In this document: positions 13,423 through 28,700 of the stretch, in pieces | Position numbering within the stretch: the stretch's first letter is position 1 | Layout: each line of letters begins with the position of its first letter | Source of the DNA: Trochalopteron elliotii | Lineage: Eukaryota; Chordata; Aves; Passeriformes; Leiothrichidae | DNA length: 64,000 nt | NCBI GenBank assembly: GCA_024734555.1 | Contig: JANPWX010000160.1 | Span: 1,153,478-1,217,477 of the forward strand | Direction of reading: 5' to 3' | The notes under the pieces: model-generated | What the model was told of the DNA's origin: nothing | The model's database searches: none | What the model saw: the letters and a program-made list of their open reading frames with translations, nothing else | Made by a program: the position numbers and the translations under genes

Positions 13423-13627
13423 GCAATATCATAGGTTCTGGGATCTTTATTTCCCCGAAAGGAGTGTTGGAGCACGCCGGCTCGGTGGGGCTGGCCCTCA
13501 TTGTCTGGGTGCTCGGGGGCGGAGTGGCCGCGCTGGGCTCGCTGTGCTACGCCGAGCTGGGAGTCACCATCCCCAAGTCGGGAGGGGATTACTCCTATGT
13601 CACAGAGATTTTTGGTGGGTTAGCTGG
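13423..13627 (+). CDS. SLC7A10: SLC7A10 exon 2 (helices 1-2)
   Basis: The acceptor is tttgcAG before 13423 and the donor is GTAAGT at 13628. The exon opens with two bases of a split Gly codon (GNIIGSGIF) and closes with two bases of another Gly (FGGLAG). It encodes the substrate-binding helix 1 and helix 2 ([27 protein letters not shown]). It is noticeably more GC- and CpG-rich than the introns around it. Confidence 0.95.
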
Positions 13628-16600
13628 GTAAGTACCCTGTCTCTATAAATTTGGAAACACGTTTATGTTGTGTATTTGGTGTGGGAAAGACACCTGACTT
13701 GGAAGAGACGACATTTGTCAATAAAAATGCTTCAGCAAAACCAATCTTTCTGTTCTCTGTTAGAAATGCCAAATTGCCCCTACACAGAGCTCCCAGTGCT
13801 GTTTTCCAAGGGAAGGTGACAGATCCTTTTACTGCCCTCACTGCCTCGAAGTCCATGACAGAGAAGAGTGGTGCTATGTCCAAGTGATCTTCCTGTGTGC
13901 AAGTCATGAATGGTCAGTGCCTTGTGTGGAAGAGCTTTGCCCATCAGGGAGGCCAGGCTGGAGCTACTTACCAGAAATAAAGCAAAGCTGCCTCCCTTAC
14001 TGCAGCTGCACAGAATAACCAAGTGTTGTAAATACAGAGAGAGGGGGAATGCTAACTCAGGGAAGGATTTCTCTTTGAAAATATTACTAAAGGAGTAGTG
14101 TGGCTAAGTGAGGAAGGAACAAATGAGAGGAGGTTATCTTTTTTTATTTGAGTGTGCACACTTTCATGTATTCAACACAATAAATTAAGCTGTCAGCCTG
14201 TACTCACAGACTGCTAGAGAAGCACCAGAATGTTCTGAGCAGCTCTCTCATTGTGAGTAGAGAGGCCATACCACACGCTGGTGGTTTAGTTAAGAAAAAT
14301 GAGCACCAGTACAGAAAACTAGGGAAAGAGTAAGGAAAAAACCCACACCAAACCAGAGTATTCCTTCTCATGTGAGATGGAAAATGAGCTTATAGCAGTT
14401 GAGCTGCTGAGCAAGGACAAATCAAAACTGGCATAACACAGGAGGCCTCTCACCCTGTCCCAAAGGCTGTCCTCATGCCTGCCTCAGCTCACTGGGCACA
14501 GCCGGCGTTACAGACATGCCTGGTCACAAGGTACATTTCAGATACTTGTCAAACTGAAGCCATTGCCTTATGCTGGTTCATGAAGTCTGTGTTCCTTTAA
14601 TTCATGGAATCTCTCCTCTGACTGCTGTCCCACTTTGCATAGAAAATTACACTGACATCACAGAACACATTGAGGTAACAACATTGGCTTGATTAACCCA
14701 ATCTCAGCTCCACTGAGGTTTGTTCTCTCATGGGGGCAGGAACTGCTCCTGCTTCTCCAGGGCACTGCAGCAGGCAGGCAGCAGCTTCCCTATTGCCTGC
14801 TCACAGGAGCAGTGTCTGCAAGCAGGGACAAGGGAACTGAGAGCACAGAACCCCACAAACCATCACAAGTCCCATCCCTGGAACATCACTGGGAAGGAGG
14901 CCAGAAACATGGGAGTTCCACAAAACCAAAAGATTTGTGCTTGCTAGGGGAGAAGATGAAACTACTTAGAAATCAAGTACAACTAAACCTGGCTTTAAAT
15001 TGTTCCTCAGCTCCCTCTGCCACATTCAGAGAACTTGGCTGGTCCCTGCAAACACCAAGCTGTGCAGCTGCTGTAACAAACCACACACCAGCTGATGGAT
15101 CACTTCCTGGGGACAGTCTCACCTCCCAAGTCAGGAAATTCTGCTTGGGCAGCACTTGCCTGGTGTCCAGGCTTGTAGTGCACAAGCAGTATCCAAAAAG
15201 CACAACCTGTCACCTGAAGGGAAGTAGTGCTCCCATTCTTCCTGTGTAGAGACTTAACTCTTCTCTCAAGAAAAGCAAGAGACTTAACTCTTCTCTCAAG
15301 AAAACCCCACTATCATGACAAAGGGTTGCCTTAGGCACAGGCCATCAGGTAGGTTTTTGATGTAAAAACAGGGGCTTTGGCCATATTTTCCAGTAAAGCC
15401 AAGCTGGGATTGTGCCCTGCTGCACTTTGCTGAGCCACCACCCAAAGGCTGCGGCTTTGGGGAGCTCTGACAAGCACCTTCATCTTCCCACTTTGGGGAG
15501 TTCCCATTCACCACTGGCAGCTGCCCAGGTGGTCTGAGCTTAAAGGAGCCTGCACCCTGCCTCCCCTGAGATAAAACCACTGCTTTTCTCTTTTGATTTA
15601 ATCCTTCTGCAGCCAAGTACATCAAACTCAGCACACAAAGTTTTAGTGCATCTGGCTTCCCCAGTGGCCAGTTGGATGGTTTGGTCTATTCATAAAAAGG
15701 TGTTTGTTGTAAGAACATGTGCTGTACCCATCCAGACCACAACTCCTGTTGTTCTTGTCCCTGTCTCCCAAAATCCCCCCATTTATTATGTTTTCCTGCA
15801 TAGATATAAGGCACAAAGAAATACTATTTGATTGCAACAGCCATTGGAGCACTACATGCCCCAGCTTCTTTGTCTGGCAGTGTTGACAGCTGGATTCATA
15901 ACTTTTTATTTAAAAAGCCACATTGCTAGGTGTGGTGTAAGTAGGTGGATGGAATAACAGAGGCAGGACAGGGCCATCTCCTGAGGTGGCAGGAGCTGTG
16001 GCAGCACAGCAGCAGCCCTGCTCTGAGTGCAGCTCAAGGACAGCAGGAAACCCTGCTGAGGAGTGGTGGTGATGGCAAACCTTGTCTGGAGACAACTGTG
16101 AGCAGGGACACTGCCCAGCTCCTCTGGCCAGGAAAGGAGGAAGAGGTGAGCAAAGGTTCCAGTATTACTGGGCTCTGGGACCAGAGAAAGACTTCTGCTT
16201 TCTGATGTAGAAATCATTTTGGTTTTCAGTGGCATTTGTGTGTGAGCACACAAACTGCAGGGATGTGCCACAGCCTGTGCTGCAGGAGCCCTCTGAGCAC
16301 AGCTCTCCTGAGCTGCACATGGGCTTGCAGGTCTGTTCCAGTCATAAAAAGAGCATTACCCCAAATGATAAATAAAAGGCTTAATAGGTATTCTTGCAGA
16401 AGACAATGAATAAATTCAGCCTCATGTAAAACCCTCCAGTGTGTTTCTGATCAATACAGCTTTTTCTGAATGCTCAGCAATAATGCTGCAGAGCTAACAC
16501 AGCTGCTTCACCAGCAGAGGCTGTGACTGGACATATGCCCTTACCAAAATCAGTCAGCAGAGAGTTTTCAGCCAAAGCTTTGATGAGTGTCACTCTAAAC

Positions 16601-19600
16601 TGCAAGTAAAACATGCTTCAAATATACTTACTTCTATGTTACTTTTTTGTAATTGCAAAATTTTGAATTTTCCATGGTAGTAAGTCTTTCAGCAATGTAG
16701 TATCAATTAATTAATTAATAGTATTCAAACTGGCTCCAACTTAAACCAGTTCAGTTTTTCCTGAACTGTACTAAGGTGAGTTGTACTATAGCACCTGTTT
16801 CAAACTGTTTTCTTTTGCTAATGATGCACAGGTAGGGTACACTGGAATTTTATATTCTCACAGGCTGCTCTGAATCCTTAACATACTTAATGTGAGATCC
16901 TTGTGGGAGTATAGGCACATCCCAAATTTGAGAACCAATTTCACCAGGTCCACTAGACTATTTAGGACCCAGATGAAACCATGCTGTTTATTTCTTTCCT
17001 CAGGTGAGGAAATTAGTAGGTAGAGGTATCTGCATAAGACATCAGTTTTGGTCCAGGGATGACTGGCACCTCACATGAACACCACACCTTCCCAAGAACA
17101 GCACACGGCACCACTCACTCCAGCCTGTTTGTGGGATGGGGATGGGCTCTAAGGAGGCATTATCTCATTCATACACACACTGATGGGAGTGTGGGCCATT
17201 GGATCAGGCTCAACAAGCAAACACAGCTGAGGCCATCCAGCCAGTAGCTGCAATACAGGCAGAGAGGTTATTTTACCTGCTCCTTCACCACCAGCACATG
17301 CAGGAGCTCTGATTTCTCATGCAAACTCCAGTGTTCAGAAAAAAAAAAACCCAACCAAACAACCAAAACCAACCAAACCCAACTGAAACCAAGCTACATC
17401 ATCCTATTTCTTTACATTCACCTGTCTCAAGCCTATTATAAAGATTTGATCACTTCTCACTCAGCAACAAGAGAAGATTTAACTTCTCTTATTTTTGTAA
17501 TCACAGCTACTGATTGTAGTAACTGTGTAACTAACTGTGAAAGGCTGTAGAATGGAGTTCCACCTCCATCTCCAGTGCCATAGCTCAGCCCTCAGGGCAA
17601 TAATTCTGCCACTTTCCATCTGAAGAACAAAGTAACTCCAGGTGTGCCATGCTGTGTCATCGCCCTGCCTCAAGCAAACACCATCTCTCCACAAGCCATT
17701 TTACCCAGGACAGCCATTCCCAGCCAGCTCCAGGTGCTCATCCTGCCCTGGCAGCTGCTGGCACTGTGACAACATGGCATGTGCCAGCACTGCCCTTGGC
17801 CCCCACAGCTGGTTGTTTAGGGATGTGAATGTGAGCTGAGTGACCAGCGTGGAGATCTTTTTCTCAGAAATAGGTTTTGATTAAAACTTACCTGTAGAAA
17901 CATGATAGAACTGGGCCTACACCTTAGGCAAGCTTCCTTCTTGTTTTACTGCCATCTCTCTTTTGAGCTTCACATTTGACAGTGCAACTTTGTCCCCCTC
18001 TGCTAAAATGATGCATTTGCTTTAATTTGTGTTATCAATCCTGCATTTCAATTCCATGACTGTCATAAACAATCCATCCCCACTAAACCATATCCTACCC
18101 AATACCTGCTATACCACACTCCATATTACAGCACAGAAACAAGGATTTCTATGCTGAAATAGTGTTTTCAGAGTCATTCTCCCCACTGAATGTTTTACAC
18201 CATTCTCAGCCTACATAATTTGTATGGGTGAAGATAAACATGAGAGGGAAAACCTGGCAGCCTCTGCAAGGCCCTGCCAGTTGACAGCCATACAAAACAG
18301 CTTGACCTCAGGCAGCACCATCAGTATCCTAATCATATTCAGCAAATTGTTATTGTAGTCTTTAGGTCCCATTTATCCTTCAGTGTGGACCAGCTGAGTT
18401 AACTCAGCAAGCAGGACCTGCAGAGCTGTCCCAAGCTGGGCACATCATCAACAGCACCAAAGAGCACAAAGCAGTCACTGGAGAAAACTGCTCTGAACCA
18501 CAATGAAAAACATTAGAAATCAGGAGGGGGAAAAACCCCAAACTGATTCACACAACAAAATCAAGAGAAAGGAAAAAAACCTGCTGAGTTTATTGTAAAA
18601 AACGACAGTGTCAGCTGGGAAGGTACCCAGCTCTTACATTGCTTTGGTTTACTGTGGTTTATGAGCTACTGTGGTAGCTCTGCCCCATACTGCTCAGAAA
18701 CAAGAAGGCAAAGTGAAGGATGGGACTGAGAGACATTTACCACCTCAGCTGAGGAGCACCCAGCACCAGTGCTCCCTCCAGGTTAATGACACTGAGAGAG
18801 GCTCCCTCAGCTGTGCCACATTTACAGGGCTGGAAACAGGGAACTGGGAGGGTGCAGCCCCTTAAAGAGCAACCCATGTAACATAGAAATTATACTGTCT
18901 TATTTGGAAGTATCATTTCAAATCCTCATTTGTGTCACACATCCCTGCACATTACATTTGTGCATGTATGTGAACGAATGACTGTGTGTGTGTGTATCTG
19001 TGTGTTCATATACATGGCAAGAAAAATTTCCCTTTCTTGCAGTGATTACTTCTCACTACAGAAATAATGATACTTCAAATATCTTTAAAGACTAACCTGA
19101 TCCACTGCTGCCTTTTTAACTATTTTTTTTCTTTTGCACAGAATGAAAAACCAAAATATCTCACAATTTATATTTGCATAGTACCTTGTTGGGTGCAATC
19201 ATCTTAAGCTGGAGGCAGTCAGCCCAGCTGTGAGATCCATCACAAAATACTGCAGCACTAACCTGCCCTGGCCCAGGTGGTGACAAGGAACCCCCCAGTG
19301 ACCAGCAGGGAGCTGCTGGCAGCCCCAGGAGCACAGCTGCTGCCTGTGGCTGAGGGTCCTGCCAAAACCCTTTAGAGGTTCCCTCAGTGTAGGGACTGCT
19401 GTCTGCTGTGGTGACATGGCAGTTCAGGAGCAGCAGAGCTCCTTTCATCTAAACACACAGTTAAATCCAAACATGCCCACTGGGCATAATCCTTGCTCTT
19501 CCACACATTCCTAAACCATGCTTTGCTTTCCAGTGTTTCATGTAAGATACATATTGTGCTGAGAATGTGGGAAAAGGGATGAGGAGAGTCACGAGTGTGT

Positions 19601-22600
19601 GACTGTTACGTGTGACCAGGAGGAAGGTGCTCAGCCCTGATGTGTTGTGCACAGCTGAGCTGCTGTGAGTTATCTCCTCCAGCACAGCACCAGCACTGCT
19701 TTCTTGTGCTTTTCCTTGTCTTTCCAGGTTTCTGCTGCTGTGGAGTGCAGTGCTTATCATGTACCCAACTAGTCTGGCTGTCATTGCACTGACCTTCTCA
19801 AACTATGTCCTGCAGCCCGTCTTCCCCAACTGTATTCCCCCCTATAATGCCTCTAGGATCCTCTCCATGGTGTGTTTACGTGAGTATTTGCATCTTGCAC
19901 ACACACAAACCTTGCTCTGGTGTTACAAGAGACCACTTGAGGGGCCATTCCAGCCAGGCTGGGATCAGGGCCACAACTCCAAAGGCCAGTGGGGAGGTCC
20001 CAGGAGAGGCACTGAGACTGGTGTGGGATATTCTGTCCCTTTCCACTTGCCTGCAGCAAGTACAGGGGCCTGGAGGGAGCACAAAGGCACCCCAATCCCT
20101 GTGGGTGCAGGGAAAGTGGTGACAGGTGAGCATGTAGGGTGGGACAGTGCTGTGCTCCTGTGGAACCACGGGCACCTGGCACAGGTGACCCACCACCCTT
20201 TGAGCCCTTCCCCTTCCAAGGCTTCTCTCACCTTCACAAACATGACTGTGCAGAAGGCAGCATGCAGCCAGCTCTGCATTAGTCACTTCTGGAGGTGGCA
20301 GGAGCAAACCTGAGCTCCAGGACTGCAGACTGTCACTGTTTCTGTGAGGAGGCAATGATCCTTGCACACTGAGCACTACTCAGGCAGTTTTGGAGCTGGG
20401 GAGAGCCCCAGCTTGCAGCACCCAAGGGGCTGGTGGCTGCCAGGGACACCCCTGCAGCTGGGAAAGGCAGTGCTCCTCTCTGCACCCTCCTTACTGGCCA
20501 TGCCAGAGCTCCCTCCAGGAACATGTGTGTGTTTTTCAATATTTTGACTGTATGTTCTTAAATAAACATAATTTCATTTCACTGAATTCAGTCTTTTGCT
20601 CTCCAGTCCTCCTGACCTGGGTGAACAGCTCCAGTGTGCGATGGGCAACGCGCATTCAGGATATATTTACAGCAGGAAAACTCTTAGCCCTGACCCTTAT
20701 CATTATTGTGGGCTTCATACAGATCTTTAAAGGTACTCTGGGAGACAGCTCTAACATTGGTATGGTACTGTTGATAGACTTGGTTTTTCCCACTTACTGC
20801 AATGTTTCCTCCTTACAAACTGACCTGAAGGTGTGCTGGGTTTTGCCAAGCTGTGGAATTGCATACTGACACAGCTGAGGAAAGTATGACACAAGGGAGA
20901 AATCAGCTGTGTCCCCTTAAAAAAGTCCCTTTCCAGCCCACCTTGTAGGATTTGATAGAATAAAGGAGAGCAGCTCACAATGTTTTGGAATAGTTACTTA
21001 AAATTTTTAATCTGTTGTGCATTCCTTGAATTTGAAGGGCTCTGGATGTAAAAAGAATAAGCAGTGCTTTGCCTAGGGCAGGAAGGTATCTGCTTCATTT
21101 CAGGCACTAGTCCAATTTCCTACAAAAAGTCACACACAAGATTAAACATAGGTGAAAAATGTCTCACTGATTCACCAGTTATTAAAGCACAAAAGATTTA
21201 TAATATTTTTATCATGTATATGATGAATCATAAAAAGGACCAAGAAATATGACATTTACAGAAAGTAGAAAACTTGTTTTCTCAATGGTACTAGTCCTAC
21301 AGTCTTGACAATTCTTTTCAGGCCTATAGACATTTAATTTTCAAGAATTTCTACTAAAGAACATCAAACTCTTGTAAAAGAAAATTGCATTAAGAGCAGG
21401 TAGGAGTTGACACTGCCATGGATCCACCCTCAGAGAGTGCAGGTTGACAAAGGGTCTCCTGAGTTGCTGCAGCACAGATGGTGGTGCCTGTAGAGCATGA
21501 GCTGCCTCACCAGGACACTGTCCTGCAGAAAGCACTGCCATTGCTACATCAGCCCATGGTGAGGTGAAGAGCATGGAGTCTCAGTTCCAATAAAGACTAA
21601 AAAGTGAAAGTTCACCTATTTCTAAGTGTGTGAGGTAGGTAGGCCTGGCCTAACATCTGGCTTGCACTCCCTATGCAGGAAACTACAAGGAGTTGACACC
21701 AAGCAGCGCATTCAAATTTTGGATGACTCCATCCGTGGGCCATTTAGCATTAGCTTTTCTTCAAGGGTCCTTTGCATTCAGTGGCTGGAACTTCTTGAAC
21801 TATGTAACAGAAGAGCTGGTTGATCCTCGCAGGCAAGTATCCATTTCCATGACACTCCTCTTGAAGTGCTGAGACACTGGAGCTCTCTGGTAGTATTGCT
21901 CCTTTCATAAGATGCTGCAATGTCTTTCCACATCTGTGGGACTGCTCTTTCTAAAGGAGAGAGGGTTTTGTTTAGAACAGATAGCAGGCAAGTTACAGAA
22001 ACACTGAAATTAAAAAAAATGTTGCACAAGGTATTAACTGAATCAAAGCAGTCAATCATATTCAGTCTTCCACAGCAGAAAGTTAACTGTAGAGGAGATA
22101 CCACACAAGCATCTTCAGGGAAATATTTGTCATAAAAAAGTTGAATTATCCTGGAAGCTGCTTTTCACCCAAAGGTCACCCACAGACAGCTGAAAGAGAA
22201 GATTAGTTGTGGAAATCTGCCCCAGCACAGCTGTGGGTGCCAGCCTGCCAAGGCAACTCACATTGGGTCACTGCTGACCCTGGGCATGGGAAGGGCATGG
22301 AAAGGATTTATCACAGACAGGCTGAGAAAGCTAGAGGGAAAGGGAATTTCAGTTTAGCAAAGCTCAAATATTTCAGCATTTCTGAGTTAATAAAGTGGAA
22401 TGACAAGTGTCAAGAGCAGCTCTTGGAGCATTAGTTACTTCTCAGCATCCAATGCACACAGCAATTAAACAAGAAGAAATGTAAGTTATTACAGCTTGGA
22501 TGAGAAAAGCTACAGCTTTATGAGCACCTCTGCACCCCAGTGAGTGGCAAAGTGTATGTCCAGAGATCTCAGCAGGAATAAAGGAACTCTGGTAATGTGC

Positions 22601-22733
22601 TTCCTTAATAAACAAAGATGAATAATAAAAAAGTTATTACTTAAATAAGGTAAATATGGTCTTAGTTGAAAAATAAAGAGAGAATGGAGCAAATGGCCTT
22701 TTTTAAATTATTGTTATTATTATTATTATTATT

Positions 22734-22766
<33 letters not shown>

Positions 22767-25700
22767 GCAGCCTTAGTGGAGAAATAAAAGTATTAAAACA
22801 ATTGGATAACCAAAACCACCTCCTACTTTTACTAAATCTATTCAAATTCACAAGGTTAAACATACTTTCTAAACCCCTTTTTTCCAAATCTGACACACAA
22901 AGAAAAATGCATTATGTTAGATGCAGAACAGTTCAGACGTGCACCTCTAAGAAGGTCTCTGGATTGGAGACCAAGTACATCTGTAGTTGCCATTGCATGA
23001 CCAGAGCAGGTTTATGGTACACAGTGGGCCAGGGCAGCAGCTGAACAACAGGATCCTTTTCAGAGCAGGTGAAGGTAAAGCAAAGCAAGACCTGTTATTC
23101 CACCACAGTGGAAGTCTGTTCCCAGGGCTGTTGGGAAAGGGATGTTCCATTTTTCAGTGACAGTGTGTCCCAATCCCAACCAAGAGCCCAAAGGGAGCTG
23201 GTGGTGTCTGTGTCCCAGGGAGCTCCCTGCAGACACAGGATTTCACAGCACTTTCAGCCTTCTCTAACTTGCAGTGGGTCAGGGAGCTGATGGAAGCCCA
23301 GCTTCCCCCCAGAGGAGCAGCCAGTGAGCCCCCCCAGCTGAGTGACCATCCAGGGCCATACACAGTTGTTGTGCTCTTGCTGTGCAGGATTGTAATTTCT
23401 TACCTACCCTCCTAATTCTTTTATTAGGAACCTACCTCGTGCCATATTCATATCCATCCCATTGGTGACATTTGTGTACACGTTCACCAACATTGCATAT
23501 TTCACTGCCATGTCACCCCAAGAGCTCTTGTCCTCCAACGCTGTGGCTGTAGTAAGTAAACCATTCCCTGGATGTATCAAATACACTTTGATTTCAGTGC
23601 TGTGCTTTGCAGTGTGTTTCAGTTTCTCTGCCTTCTGTTGCTTTAGACATTTGGTGAAAAGTTACTGGGCTATTTTTCCTGGGTTATGCCAGTCTCAGTG
23701 GCCCTATCTACATTTGGAGGAATAAATGGATACCTTTTTACCTCATCAAGGTTAGATGGAGTACAATTTTATGAACGTTATCTAATTTGGGGAGGGGCTG
23801 TTTTAATTGCATTTGCTAGAGAAATGCTAGCTAGACATTTTGGATGTTGTAGAACATGAGTTTGTTGTTGGGTGTGTTTGATACAATCAGTTATGAATTA
23901 TTCTGTTTCAAATCAGCGAACGTAATATTGGATCATGAAATTTCTTGCAAATTAATCCTCATAAGTTATTGAAAGTGTTTGCAGATGTGGAATAATTCAC
24001 AGTAAGAGCCAAACACAGCTTTAGCATGGAACCAAAATAGTTTTTTATCAATAAAGTTCCAGTAGCTCACAGCTAAACTGTGCTTTGCTCAAAGAGGAGT
24101 TTTAGGGGCTGGTGCTGTACTCGGTTCCGAGCATTTTCATGCCCATGCTGGAAAATCACCTTTCAAGCAAGATGCTTTGCATGCATACTGCTGATAGTTG
24201 GGCCAGAATCTGTAAAGTCTGTAAGATTGTAACCAATAAAGTCTGTTTATAATAACTGACCTGTCTGAATTTAATTTAGAAGTTACAAAGATTGGGAGGA
24301 AACAGCTGAAGTACCTGGGGAAAGTTCTTTATCCCAGCCCTTTCATGGGTATGATGAAATGCAACAAATCAGAGTGCATATGTAACAGGATATTCACTTG
24401 GAAGTGAAATGCTAAGGCATGTTAAACCTTATCCAAACCCCTTTTGACACTGTAAATACCCACACAACCTTCAGAGTATTCATCCCTCACTGGGTAAAGA
24501 GACAACACTGGCCAGCAGATAGTCCTTGGAGGTATTTGGGCATCTCAGAGCAGGTCTTTTCCCAGGTGACATTAGCCATTAAAGGCCTTGGGTACTGGAG
24601 GATTTTGTTTACATACCTTTCCCCTGGGGTCACAGTCTCCAGTTGTCTCTGCAGTTGCAGCCACAGCTCCCTTCCATGAGAAGACCAAAGCAGGTGGTTA
24701 AGTGGTGTTATATGACTAGGGACAGTGGATTCACACTTGCACACCCAGTGGATTCATCATTTCTCTTCTCATTTCCAGGTTATGTTTCTCTGGTGCTCGA
24801 GAAGGCCATTTGCCAAGTTTGCTGGCCATGATCCACGTCAAGAACTGCACACCCATCCCTGCCCTTCTCATCTGTGTAAGTTACTGTCCCTGCTCTGTCA
24901 CCTGCTTTTAGAAACACTGAACCACTGAGAGATGGGCTGGAAAAACCCCTGAGAGGTGGTTTTACCCCAGAAGAGGAGCAGTGGGTCACCTGGATTGCAG
25001 CTGGTAGGCACCAGCTGAGCAGCTTCAACTGCCCCAGAGAGAAGCACCTTCAGCCTCAGAAATTATTCCTCCTCCTCCCAATCCCCTTGACACCTGAAGG
25101 GTTTCCCTCAGACCCTGAGTTGCAGTGTAAGCTCAATAACTCTTGTCCTGCAGCAAGGGACAGGGACTGGCTTCTGAAACAGAGATTCTTCATTTAAGGA
25201 AAGACAAGTTGCTTAGACCGATTTTGCCTGCTTCCCACAAGCCTTTGGAAATCTCCATGGTCACTGCTAATCCCACTCAGGCAAGTCTGCCTCAGGTCCT
25301 GCCACCAAATCCAGAGACGTGGTGGGTCCCAGGGAAAGGACAAAGGGCTCCTAAAATCACTTTCAACAACCAAGACATCCTGTGAGGGGTAGTCAGGCAG
25401 TTCTCTGAGGACCACAGGTATTTCTTTCCACAGGCCAAAAAATTAAGTAGGGACAAGGATTACAGTGGCCCTGAGTGATGCATCTGCTGGATGGTACATC
25501 AGGGGTCACCTGCAAAGATCAGACAGCCACAGGCCAGCTGTGAGGAGTGTTGGGGGCTGGCCCAGGGTGTGCTCCCATGGGAAAAAGATTGCCCTCACTT
25601 TTTTAGACAGTGTAAATTTCCACAATACTAATGACTTAGGGAAGTTACTATTTGAAAGAAAGAGCTTCATATGCTTTTACCAATAGTGAAACTAGAATGT

Positions 25701-28700
25701 GTGATGGGTTTTACAGTGGCATAGAAGATGAAAAAAAAGAAAATTATTCACACTGCTGCTGTTCATGACTGCAAAGGAATGCCCAAGCAAAGGAATTCCC
25801 CAAAGGGGATTTGCTCGAAATCTTGGCTGCATCAATGGCTGCCAACTGCAGATTTGCCACTGACACCAAAACCACGAGGGTTTGACCCCAGATGCACTAG
25901 AAAGATGCATGTTCACATGTCTCCCAGCTCTAACAGCAATTCTGGCACAATGCACCCATACAAAATTTCACCAAATACGCCTTCTGTTCATTCCACTTTT
26001 ATGACAAAATATGCATCTTGCTGAGGTTTTACAGCATTCCTGGGGCTTAGTGCCCCATCACAAACATCTTGTGTATCTTCCCATTGAAGGTTTGGGGTAC
26101 AGTGCCCTGGGCAGCCATCATGGGATCCTGTGTTCTACAGGACTCCTTTCTCCTCTAAAATTCATCAGCTGAAACAACAGGCTGAGTCTCAGAGGCTGTT
26201 CCTCTGTGGAACAGCCCCAACAAGAGCAATCTGCCTGTGGAGCTGACTGATCCATGGCACACCACTGCCCCTGAATCACAGTGCAAACCACAGAACGAGC
26301 CTGGCATATTAATTCATCATTTGAAGGTGTTTCAACACAGCTCGGTGCACATCAAATGCTTCTAGGAAATATTTATTTCTTAACAAATAGAAAGATAATA
26401 ATAGTAGAGTGTAGGCAGTTACAACAGCAAACGGGGCCATATTTTAGGCAAACCTAATTAATACATCAGGTTCCTTTTCTCCTCCATTGAATCACACCTA
26501 GCTCTCTGCATGGAGAGAGGTTTGTACATGAAGAATGGCTACTTCAACACTACCAGTGAGACCTTTATTTTTACTGATTTACTATTTTACTTCCAAAAAT
26601 CAAGGGGCCAAGCTAAATGTAAAATTTAGACTGCAGTGTTTTTGCAAGATGGTGGGGAGCAGCTGACCCCCCCTGCCAGCCATGTGGCCATGGCCAGACC
26701 ATCTGGAGGGCAGCACCCCTCCTCAGCCACAAGCCACTGGGGGTGACACCCACACTGGGAGGACATCTGACACATCAGTGTCACCCACACATGGAATCTT
26801 GGCACTCCAAGTGATGCCTTGGGAAGGCTGACCTGGAACAGAGACTGGACAGAGCTAAGACAATAAAGCAGGTATTTATTGAAAGGATTCCCTATCCTTT
26901 AGGATACACCTTGGGCAGGACAAGAGCCTGGCCAGGGCTACACTCAAGGTGGACCCAAAAGGGTCACAAAATGGGCCACTGGTCACGAGGTCTCACACTT
27001 CTATAAGTTTTGGCCCATTTGCATTTTGGGGTTTAATTGTCCCATCACAGCTTCAGGCTGTGAGGTCCCATCCTTTTTGTTTTCTCTCTTCAGCCCACCC
27101 TTGTTTGTGCTTTTGGGCTTGAAAGTTGTACCTGTTGTCCTTGGTCTCCAGCAGGAAAAGGATTTATTTTGTCTCCCTGCTCTGTGGAGAGAGCTGAGTG
27201 ACACTGAATGTGAGGCTCAGGACTGCACCCCTGGGCAGCACAGAATGTGAAAAACATGAAAGCTACAACTTAAGGCATCATTTCCCCTTTTTAGAGGCTT
27301 GACAAGGCCTTTTCCTTGTTGAGTCTCTATTCTAAATATCTACTAATAAGTATTCAATAACAGATAAGTATCTAACAATAGTAAGCAACTAACAATAACA
27401 AACATCTAACAACAGATAAATATCTAATAGTAAATAAGTATCTAACACTAGATAAATATCTAGTCACTGCAAAACCCTCAGTGATAGAAGGGATTTGTAC
27501 ACACACATGGCACAGTGCACACTTCATGGGAGAAAAGAGACCATGTTATAGGACAGCAATACAAGATGATGTCCAAATTTAAATCCATTTTGTGGTGAGT
27601 CAGTTCAATGTGTTGAAATCCCCCTGCCAAGCCTGCAAGACCTTGAATAGGGGAATGGAGGGACCAACAGGGTGTTTGGTTGTTCTGGTGCTTAATTCCT
27701 GGTGCTGGAGGTGCAGAAAACTTCCTTCCTGGGAGGAATTTACTATCATAGCACCAAATTAAGAAAAAAGGGAGATAAGCACAAAGAGAGCCTGGATCAA
27801 CACAAACCAAAATCCTGAGCACTCTCTGGAGGGATTTGGCTGTTTAGTTTCCCTCAGGCTCTGGGCTCCAGCAGCCAGTGCTCACTGGACAGGTATTTTG
27901 TGCAGGTGAGTGCTCAGCCACTGTGATACCAGAGTGGGGTGGGGGGCTCAAGGAGCAGTGCCCAGGCCCCAGGTTGCCTCTCCTGGGTCTACAGTATTGA
28001 TGCCTTTTTGCTGGTCCTAAAATCACAAGCTAGACACAGTTAGATAAAAAGGAGTTACCTTTATAAGGATCCTAAGGTGCACAACTCGCTAGGTGGAAAG
28101 CAATGAAGATGCACATGTAACATAAAGTCCATGCAACTTTTATATGTTTAGCAAATTAGCATAACTGACAAGAATCCCCAGTCAGAGGCATAAATGATGA
28201 GGTAACCCCCCTCAGCTCGACCCTTTCTGAATCCTCCTCCCCTCCCCACTTAGGAACTAAACTTTGTTAATGAAAATGTGTCTCAGAGAGCTAGTTTCAA
28301 CCTTGGCTTCCCAGATAATCTAAATTTGGACCCCCAGCTTGGAGCCACTGGGGAATTTATTTTGTCTTTTTGTCTAATAGAGTAGGTAAAAAGCTAGCTA
28401 CAAATACTATAATAGGCTACAGTGCCACAAATGTAATGTCTGCAGAATATATAGAGTACATAAAAGCAAAAAAAGGTGAAAATCAATTCAGTATCAGTAG
28501 AAAGCAGACATAGAGTTCAAAAAAGCAAGCAAAATCATGGAAATTTCCTCCATCCGTCAGTCTCCAAACATTAATAATGCTCATAAGATTGATGATGCTG
28601 ATCAGCTGTGACATGAGCCAGCAGGAGAAAGGGCAAACCTCTAATTCTTTGTAATATATGGAGGACCTGCAACAACATAGTGCCTGAAACACAACATGTG

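Noticed and set aside
19750..20376. Several 100-187-codon frames around SLC7A10 exon 3
   Set aside because: They read past the GTGAGT donor into the intron or are antisense shadows.
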